Part shown: in pieces, positions 1 through 4,565 of the stretch
Layout of the letters: each line of letters starts with the position of its first letter
How positions within the stretch are numbered: the stretch's first letter is position 1
Assembly (NCBI GenBank): GCA_025924775.1
Contig: JAICHS010000120.1
Coordinates: 1 to 6,973 of the forward strand
DNA length: 6,973 bases
Direction: 5' to 3'
Source of the DNA: Rhodanobacteraceae bacterium
GTDB lineage: Bacteria > Pseudomonadota > Gammaproteobacteria > Xanthomonadales > Rhodanobacteraceae
Program-made: the position numbers and the translations under genes
The notes under the pieces: generated by a model
The model's input: only the letters and a program-made list of their open reading frames with translations
The model's database searches: none
What the model was told of the DNA's origin: nothing

Positions 1-22
1 CCAGCGGCCCCTTTGTCGTATC
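1..22 (-). terminator. possible start of a tRNA terminator, cut by window edge
   Basis: Directly after the tRNA CCA the minus strand reads GATACGACAAAGGGGCCGCTGG. The AAAGGGGCCGC part looks like the rising arm of a GC-rich terminator hairpin, but the returning arm and T-run would lie outside the window. This is only a suggestion from position and composition. Confidence 0.2.
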
Positions 23-112
23 TGGCGGTGAGGGTGGGATTCGAACCCACGGTACGGCAAGCCGTACGCCGGATTTCAAGTCCGGTGCTTTAGACCACTC
101 AGCCACCTCACC
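23..112 (-). tRNA. tRNA-Ser (anticodon UGA), CCA encoded
   Basis: This is a complete class II serine tRNA that reads UCA and related serine codons. The 7-base acceptor strands GGTGAGG (112-106) and CCTCACC (33-27) pair perfectly. Next come discriminator G at 26 (usual for serine) and an encoded CCA at 25-23. The anticodon stem CCGGA/TCCGG encloses the loop CTTGAAA, so the anticodon is TGA at 78-76. The T arm is GTGGG-TTCGAAT-CCCAC. The long variable arm needed for SerRS recognition is 18 bases (68-51) and contains GTACGGC-TT-GCCGTAC, a perfect inverted repeat. The gene lies 95 bases downstream of serS on the same strand. I see no strong promoter directly in front of it, so it may be made partly by read-through from serS; that is inference. 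Identity is secure. Confidence 0.97.
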
Positions 113-139
113 AATATTCCAACCTTCGTACGCCGGATT

Positions 140-189
140 GACTCGCCACCTCCTGTGGCTCGCCCTACGGGCCATCGGCTACGCCGATG
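140..189 (-). repeat. three-hairpin intergenic element with GTAG-headed REP-like stem-loop
   Basis: The 95 bases between serS and the tRNA (113-207) hold no gene but three consecutive hairpins. On the minus strand they are CATCGGC-GTA-GCCGATG (189-173), GCCC-GTA-GGGC (172-162) and GCCAC-AGGAG-GTGGC (159-145). The last is preceded by GTAGGGC at 168-162. Its stem extends outward through tandem G-A mismatches to a GGC/GTC foot (164-162 with 142-140). A GTAG tetranucleotide at the foot of a palindromic stem is the known layout of REP-type elements in Stenotrophomonas and relatives. No T-run follows, so a simple intrinsic terminator for serS is less likely. Assigning it to a repeat family is inference, supported by a similar structure at 4453-4483. 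Confidence 0.5.
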
Positions 190-207
190 TTCGCTCCGGC
201 CTCGAGT

Positions 208-1485
208 TTACGCGATGCGCTCCATACTACCCATGTACGGCCGCAGCGCCGACGGCACGCTGATCGACCCGTCGGTGTTTTGGTAGTTCTCCATCACCGC
301 GATCAGGCAACGCCCCACGGCCAGGCCCGAGCCGTTGAGCGTGTGCACCAGCTCCGGCTTGCCGGTGATCGGGTTGCGCCAGCGCGCCTGCATCCGGCGG
401 GCCTGGAAATCGGTGCAATTGGAACACGAGGAAATTTCGCGGTACATGTTTTGCGAAGGCAGCCACACCTCGAGGTCGTAGGTCTTGGCGGCGGAAAAGC
501 CCATGTCGCCCGTGCACAACGCCATCTTGCGATACGGCAGCTCCAGCCGCTGCAGCACGTTCTCGGCATGGCCGGTCAGTTCCTCCAGCGCCTCGAACGA
601 TTTCGAGGGCTCGACGATCTGCACCAGTTCCACCTTCTCGAACTGGTGCTGGCGGATCATGCCCTTGACGTCCTTGCCGTAGCTGCCCGCTTCGGCGCGA
701 AAACACGGCGTATGTGCGGTCACGCGCAGCGGCAGCTGGTTTGCTTCCAGGATCGAATCGCGCACAAGGTTGGTCAGCGAAACTTCGGCGGTCGGGATCA
801 GATAGCGCCTGGCCTCGCCGATATGCGTCGAGAACAGGTCCTCCTCGAACTTCGGCAGCTGACCGGTGCCCTGCATGGTTTCCGGATTGACCAGCAGTGG
901 CACGTTGCATTCGGTGTAACCGTGTTCGCGCGTATGCAGGTCCAGCATGAACTGCGCGAGTGCGCGATGCAGGTGCGCAAGCTCGCCACGCAGCACGGTG
1001 AAGCGCGCGCCGGACAGCTTCGCACCAGCGTCGCCATCCAGCCAGCCATGGCGGGCGCCGAGTGCCACGTGATCCTTCACCGCGAAATCGAATGTGCGCG
1101 GCGTGCCCCAGCGCGACACCTCGACGTTTTCCGCCGCGTCCTTGCCAACGGGCGTGGACTCGCCCGGCAGATTCGGAATTGCCAGCACCAACGCGGCCAG
1201 CTTGCCCTGCACTTCCGCCAGTGCAGCTTCGTTGGCTTTCAACTTATCGCCGATGCCGGCGACTTCCGCCATGATCGGCGCGACATCTTCACCCTTGGCC
1301 TTGGCCTGCCCGATCGCCTTGGAACGCGCGTTGCGATGCGCCTGCAAGTCCTGCGTCTCGGTCGCAAGCCGCTTGCGGTCGGCTTCCAACGCCTCGATCG
1401 CCGCCACATCCAGCGCGTAGCCACGCGTTTTCAGGCGCGCCGCGGTGTCGGCCAGATGCGCGCGCAACAATGCCGGGTCCAGCAT
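208..1485 (-). CDS. serS: seryl-tRNA synthetase (SerRS)
   Basis: This cytoplasmic class II synthetase charges tRNA-Ser (and tRNA-Sec where present) with serine through a seryl-adenylate. The product is 425 aa; the E. coli enzyme is 430. The N-terminal arm, about residues 28-100, is Lys/Glu/Ala-rich and should form the antiparallel coiled coil that grips the long variable arm of tRNA-Ser. The catalytic domain has the serine-binding TAE (232-234), motif 2 FRAEAGS (262-268) and motif 3 NGSGLAVGR (384-392). The C-terminus, ALRPYMGSMERIA, is typical of the family. I chose the ATG at 1485 because the protein then begins MLDPALLR, the usual family start, with AGGA six bases upstream (1495-1492); the frame stays open for 19 more codons but they look non-coding. 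It ends in TAA. rarA ends 87 bases upstream and a tRNA-Ser lies downstream. A candidate promoter (1513-1542) suggests independent expression. No defect is visible. Confidence 0.97.
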   Translation of the reverse strand: MLDPALLRAHLADTAARLKTRGYALDVAAIEALEADRKRLATETQDLQAHRNARSKAIGQAKAKGEDVAPIMAEVAGIGDKLKANEAALAEVQGKLAALVLAIPNLPGESTPVGKDAAENVEVSRWGTPRTFDFAVKDHVALGARHGWLDGDAGAKLSGARFTVLRGELAHLHRALAQFMLDLHTREHGYTECNVPLLVNPETMQGTGQLPKFEEDLFSTHIGEARRYLIPTAEVSLTNLVRDSILEANQLPLRVTAHTPCFRAEAGSYGKDVKGMIRQHQFEKVELVQIVEPSKSFEALEELTGHAENVLQRLELPYRKMALCTGDMGFSAAKTYDLEVWLPSQNMYREISSCSNCTDFQARRMQARWRNPITGKPELVHTLNGSGLAVGRCLIAVMENYQNTDGSISVPSALRPYMGSMERIA

Positions 1486-1512
1486 GGCCAGTCCTGATCG
1501 AATGAATGCCGC

Positions 1513-1542
1513 ATTATCGCGGCGGCTGGCGACATGGTGCAA
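1513..1542 (-). promoter_or_regulatory. candidate serS promoter
   Basis: In the rarA-serS gap the minus strand has TTGCAC (1542-1537), an 18-base spacer and GATAAT (1518-1513), a near-consensus -10. Transcription would start near 1506, giving a short leader that contains the AGGA ribosome site of serS. The -10 lies in the loop of a perfect inverted repeat, GCCGC-GATAAT-GCGGC (1523-1508). The -35 matches only the TTG part of the consensus. This is a prediction from sequence alone. Confidence 0.4.
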
Positions 1543-1572
1543 CGCAGCAGCCCACGGCGCTGCACGGCAGCG

Positions 1573-2919
1573 TCAGGCGTGGCCACCACGGGCCTTGGCG
1601 CGCGCCTCGCGCAGCGCATCAAGCTTCTGCTTGATCTTGGCTTCGACGCCATTGGCGGTCGGGGCGTAGAACTCGGAACCGGCCAGCGCGTCGGGCAGGC
1701 ATTGCTGATCCAGCGCCACGCCGCCTTCCACGTCGGGGTCGTATTGATAGCCCTTGCCGTAACCAAGGCCCTTCATCAATTGGGTCGGCGCGTTGCGCAG
1801 ATGCATCGGCACGTCCAGGGTGCCGGTTTCGCGCACGGCCGCGCGCGCGGCGTTGTAGGCCGCGTAGGCCTTGTTGCTCTTGGGCGCGACGGCGAGATAC
1901 AACACGGCCTCGGCCAGCGCCAGTTCGCCCTCGGGGGAACCCAGCCGTTCGTAGGTATCCCATGCATGCAACGCGAGCTGCCACGCACGCGGGTCGGCCA
2001 AGCCAATATCCTCGACCGCCATGCGCACCAGCCGGCGAGCCAGGTAGCGTGGCTCGCAACCGCCATCCAGCATGCGCACCAGCCAGTACAACGCGGCATC
2101 CGGGTCGGACGAACGCACCGACTTGTGCATGGCGGAAATCTGGTCGTAGAACGCATCGCCGCCCTTGTCGAAGCGTCGCGTGCGGTCGGCCAGCACCTGC
2201 TGCAGCGTGGCGGCGTCGATGCGACCGGCGTGCGCCAGTTCGGACGCAATCTCGAGGAAGGTCAGCGCGCGCCGCACGTCGCCATCAGCGGCTTTCGCCA
2301 TCAGCGCGATCGCCTCATCGTCGACCGTGAGGTGCAACGCGCCGAGGCCGCGCTCGTGGTCCGCCAATGCGCGTTGCAAGGCGACCGCGATGGCGTCGGC
2401 GGACACCGCGTCCATCACGTGCACGCGGCAACGCGACAGCAACGCGGAGTTCAATTCGAACGACGGATTTTCGGTGGTGGCACCGATGAACACGATCACG
2501 CCACGTTCGATGTGCGGCAGAAAGGCGTCCTGCTGGGCCTTGTTAAAGCGATGCACCTCATCCACGAACAGCACGCTGCGCCGGCCCTGCGCGTACAGCG
2601 TTTCGGCTTCCGCCAAGGCTTTGCGCACGTCGGCCAGACCCGACAGCACCGCCGAGATGGCCTGGAAGTGTGCGTCGGCATAGTGCGCCACCAGCAACGC
2701 CAGCGTGGTCTTGCCGCAGCCGGGTGGCCCCCACAACACCATCGAATGCACGCTGCCCGCTTCCAGCGCGCGGCGCAGCGCGGTGCCCGGCCCGAGCAAA
2801 CGGTCCTGGCCCACGATTTCATCCAGCGTGCGCGGACGCATCCGCTCGGCAAGCGGCTTCAGGGCATCGGATTCGGGGAACAGTCCGGCGGGTCCGGCGG
2901 TGGCATGGGAGCGCGGCAT
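1573..2919 (-). CDS. rarA: replication-associated recombination AAA+ ATPase RarA (MgsA)
   Basis: RarA belongs to the RarA/Mgs1/WRNIP1 clamp-loader-like AAA+ family. It is a tetrameric ATPase that acts at stalled replication forks and single-strand/double-strand junctions. The product is 448 aa; E. coli RarA is 447. Visible motifs: Walker A GPPGCGKT (64-71), Walker B LFVDE (117-121) followed by VHRFNK, sensor 1 GATTENPS (146-153), arginine finger region LLSRCR (160-165), and a sensor 2 region around GDVRRAL. Family blocks SAMHKSVRSSDPDAALYW and HLRNAPTQLMKGLGYG cover the C-terminal oligomerization and DNA-interacting part. I chose the ATG at 2919 (MPRSHATAG) because conserved sequence begins soon after it and the length fits; the frame is open back to 2994 but the extra 25 residues look unlike the family. 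The ribosome site is weak (GGCGGG directly before ATG). It follows the DUF1275 gene by 95 bases and precedes serS, as in the common rarA-serS order. Confidence 0.96.
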   Translation of the reverse strand: MPRSHATAGPAGLFPESDALKPLAERMRPRTLDEIVGQDRLLGPGTALRRALEAGSVHSMVLWGPPGCGKTTLALLVAHYADAHFQAISAVLSGLADVRKALAEAETLYAQGRRSVLFVDEVHRFNKAQQDAFLPHIERGVIVFIGATTENPSFELNSALLSRCRVHVMDAVSADAIAVALQRALADHERGLGALHLTVDDEAIALMAKAADGDVRRALTFLEIASELAHAGRIDAATLQQVLADRTRRFDKGGDAFYDQISAMHKSVRSSDPDAALYWLVRMLDGGCEPRYLARRLVRMAVEDIGLADPRAWQLALHAWDTYERLGSPEGELALAEAVLYLAVAPKSNKAYAAYNAARAAVRETGTLDVPMHLRNAPTQLMKGLGYGKGYQYDPDVEGGVALDQQCLPDALAGSEFYAPTANGVEAKIKQKLDALREARAKARGGHA

Positions 2920-2925
2920 CCCGCC

Positions 2926-2931
2926 ATCATA
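2926..2931 (-). promoter_or_regulatory. candidate -10 element close to rarA start
   Basis: The minus strand reads TATGAT six bases before the rarA ATG, one base from the TATAAT consensus. If it is used, transcription would begin at or next to the start codon and the mRNA would be leaderless, which would fit the lack of a clear ribosome site. No good -35 box is seen 16-18 bases upstream (AGGAAA or neighbours), so this is weak. The rest of the 95-base gap holds only a 5-base-pair hairpin (2978-2992). Confidence 0.25.
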
Positions 2932-3014
2932 AATAACCGCGCACGACTTTTCCTTATCATGCAGTTGCCGTATGGACGGCGGAACCACCGCCAACGATGC
3001 GGCACGCGTGACCG

Positions 3015-3692
3015 TCAGCCAACCGGTTCGCGCCGCCCGACCCAGTGCAGGTACACCACGTAGGCAATGCCGACACAGCCCGTCAGTGCCGCCGGCACCA
3101 GCAAAGTCCGCTCCTGCCAGTGGGGAAAGGCGAGCGCGCTGGCTACGCCACCTGCAAGGAAGCCCGCGAATAAGGCGCAGTACAGGCGCACCCGCCGCCC
3201 ATCCGGCCTGTCACCGCGCAGCCAGTGGCCGAGGTAGGCCCCGAGGTCAGTAATGATTCCGGAAACGTGGCTGGTCCGTACGACGGCACCGCTGTAAGTG
3301 GCGGCCATGGCGTTCTGCAACCCGGACGCGGCCGCCGCGAGCCACAGACCCGCATCGTCCTGTCGCAGCAGCAGCGGCACCGCAAGAAACAGCAACACCG
3401 ATTCGATCGCCAGCGCCACACCATAGCGACGGCCAAGCTGCAGGGCGCCATCACCGATGATGAAACCGCTGAGCGCGCAACCTCCCACGAACGCCAGCAA
3501 CACAGCGCCGAAATAGACTGCGTCACCCAGGTTGGCCTGCACCGCAACGATCCCCAGCAGCGAGGTGGTACCCGTCATGTGCGTCACCGCCTGCTGACGG
3601 AAACCAAGGTAGCCCATGGCGTTGATCATCCCCGCGACGAACGCCAGCCCGACCCCGCCAGACAACACCCAACGCGGCAGTCTGGCAATCAC
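3015..3692 (-). CDS. DUF1275 (YoaK-type) integral membrane protein
   Basis: This 225-aa inner-membrane protein has about six hydrophobic helices, near residues 9-29, 57-80, 91-109, 115-133, 168-189 and 197-216. It carries the DUF1275 signatures: GMINAMGYLGF then THMTGTTS in the first half, and GLQNAMAATYSG then RTSHVSGIITDLG in the second. The halves look like an ancient internal duplication. The family's biochemical function is not established, and I do not assign one. The start is GTG at 3692: an in-frame TGA lies five codons upstream, and a later start would remove the first helix. The ribosome site is poor. It begins 17 bases after lolA ends, so it is probably co-transcribed with lolA and perhaps translationally coupled. 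The gene separates lolA from rarA, which are adjacent in E. coli. Codon use looks like its neighbours, so any acquisition is not recent. Confidence 0.88.
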   Translation of the reverse strand: MIARLPRWVLSGGVGLAFVAGMINAMGYLGFRQQAVTHMTGTTSLLGIVAVQANLGDAVYFGAVLLAFVGGCALSGFIIGDGALQLGRRYGVALAIESVLLFLAVPLLLRQDDAGLWLAAAASGLQNAMAATYSGAVVRTSHVSGIITDLGAYLGHWLRGDRPDGRRVRLYCALFAGFLAGGVASALAFPHWQERTLLVPAALTGCVGIAYVVYLHWVGRREPVG

Positions 3693-3709
3693 GCCGTGTG
3701 CCGGTCAGG

Positions 3710-4348
3710 TCAGTGCGCGGCCGCGCCGCCCCCGTCCCCCACCACGTCGGTGCCCTTGGGTGGCACGAAAACGAACGTGTCGGCGGGCAACGCGGGGTTG
3801 CGATCCCAACCGGAAAACGCGATTTCGGTGCGATTGCCCAGGGTGTCCTTGAACACCATGCGGCGCGGGCCGGTGGCGTCGAAACCGATTTCGGCGTATT
3901 CGAACTGCGGATCCTTGGCGCGCGAGACCAGCCGCATCCACTCCAGCCCGTCGCGCGTGCCGGCATCGGTGGACTTGAACTCGGTATCCAGCTGCGACAG
4001 GTCGGTCAGGATGGTCAGCGGGCTGTGCGCCTCTTCGGCGCCCTGGTCGCGCACCGTCGCCTGTTGCAGGTCGGGTTCATATACCCATACCTTTTTGCCG
4101 TCCGCGACGATCAGCTGCTGGTACGGATCGGTCACCTGCCAACGGAACAACCGCGGCGCCGCAAGCGCCAACAGGCCATGGCTGGACCCCGTGACATTGC
4201 CGTGCGAGTCGTACACCGTCTGGCCGAAGTTGCCGCGCAGCGAATGCAGGCCATTGGCGAACGCATCCAGGCGCGCACGCGCGCCGGTGGCGGCGAAAGC
4301 GGACGCCGCGAACAGTGACAACGTGACCAGCAAAATCAATTTGCGCAT
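3710..4348 (-). CDS. lolA: outer-membrane lipoprotein carrier protein LolA
   Basis: LolA is the periplasmic chaperone that takes lipoproteins released by the LolCDE transporter and hands them to LolB at the outer membrane. The 212-aa precursor starts with a clear signal peptide, MRKLILLVTLSLFAASAFA, with likely cleavage after residue 19. Family blocks follow in order: LRGNFGQTVYDSHG (37-50), APRLFRW (64-70), PYQQLIVADGKKVWVYEPDLQQATV (75-99), and the C-terminal FVFVPPKGTDVV (192-203). The length fits the family. I chose the ATG at 4348 because the signal peptide starts there and AAGGA lies six bases upstream (4359-4355); the frame is open back to 4588 but only through repeat-like spacer. The residue matching E. 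coli Arg43 is Ala64, while the following proline is kept. It lies downstream of ftsK and upstream of a DUF1275 gene. A possible -10, TCTAAT (4417-4412), lies upstream without a good -35. Confidence 0.95.
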   Translation of the reverse strand: MRKLILLVTLSLFAASAFAATGARARLDAFANGLHSLRGNFGQTVYDSHGNVTGSSHGLLALAAPRLFRWQVTDPYQQLIVADGKKVWVYEPDLQQATVRDQGAEEAHSPLTILTDLSQLDTEFKSTDAGTRDGLEWMRLVSRAKDPQFEYAEIGFDATGPRRMVFKDTLGNRTEIAFSGWDRNPALPADTFVFVPPKGTDVVGDGGGAAAH

Positions 4349-4452
4349 GACCAATCCTTCAGGCAATAGCCAGCAGACCCGCGCATTGTGCCCGCGTCGC
4401 GTGAACGGCGCATTAGAAGTAAGCCTTTGACCCTTTGCCTCCGGAAGGGGGG

Positions 4453-4483
4453 GGCGCCACGAAGCGGTGGGTGACTGCCCTAC
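4453..4483 (-). repeat. GTAG-headed REP-like stem-loop
   Basis: On the minus strand GTAG (4483-4480) is followed by GGC (4479-4477), an internal loop, CCAC (4470-4467), loop CGCTTC, GTGG (4460-4457), and GCC (4455-4453) pairing back to GGC. This is the same plan as the element at 140-168: GTAGGGC, an interrupted stem, then CCAC/GTGG. An alternative fold pairs ACTGC (4474-4478) with GCAGT (4488-4492) and GGTGG (4466-4470) with CCACC (4497-4501). Family assignment to REP elements is inference. Confidence 0.45.
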
Positions 4484-4506
4484 AAGCGCAGTGAATCCAC
4501 CTTCCC

Positions 4507-4544
4507 CGCGTGCCTCTCGCACGCGACCCCCTTCGCAAGCGAAG
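4507..4544. repeat. two adjacent hairpins downstream of ftsK
   Basis: CGCGTGC-CTCTC-GCACGCG (4507-4525) is a perfect 7-base-pair stem with a 5-base loop. CTTCGC-AA-GCGAAG (4531-4544) is a perfect inverted repeat 21 bases past the ftsK stop codon. They could slow or stop transcription or protect the ftsK message end, but no T-run follows on the minus strand. Confidence 0.45.
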
Positions 4545-4565
4545 CGAGTGTGCAGCGTGAGAGGC

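Larger units (their letters stand above)
4349..4565. other. 217-base ftsK-lolA intergenic region
   Basis: No gene is supported here. The part next to lolA holds its ribosome site (4355-4359) and two weak -10 candidates, TCTAAT (4417-4412) and CACAAT (4390-4385). The rest is palindrome-rich and repeat-like: a GTAG stem-loop (4453-4483), a run of eight G (4447-4454), and hairpins at 4507-4525 and 4531-4544. None is followed by a T-run, so a classical terminator after ftsK is not evident. Confidence 0.7.

Noticed and set aside
187..1497. 436-codon open frame on the plus strand opposite serS
   Set aside because: It mirrors serS in a GC-rich sequence; the translation is Arg/Gln/His-rich with no family motif and has no convincing ribosome site.
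2978..2992. GGCGG-AACCA-CCGCC hairpin as a terminator after the DUF1275 gene
   Set aside because: The stem is only five base pairs and no T-run follows, so it is not convincing.
1534..3063. 509-codon open frame on the plus strand opposite rarA
   Set aside because: It is an antisense shadow of rarA with low-complexity composition and no recognisable domain.
3225..4430. 401-codon plus-strand open frame across DUF1275 and lolA
   Set aside because: It runs opposite two well-supported genes and its translation shows no family features.
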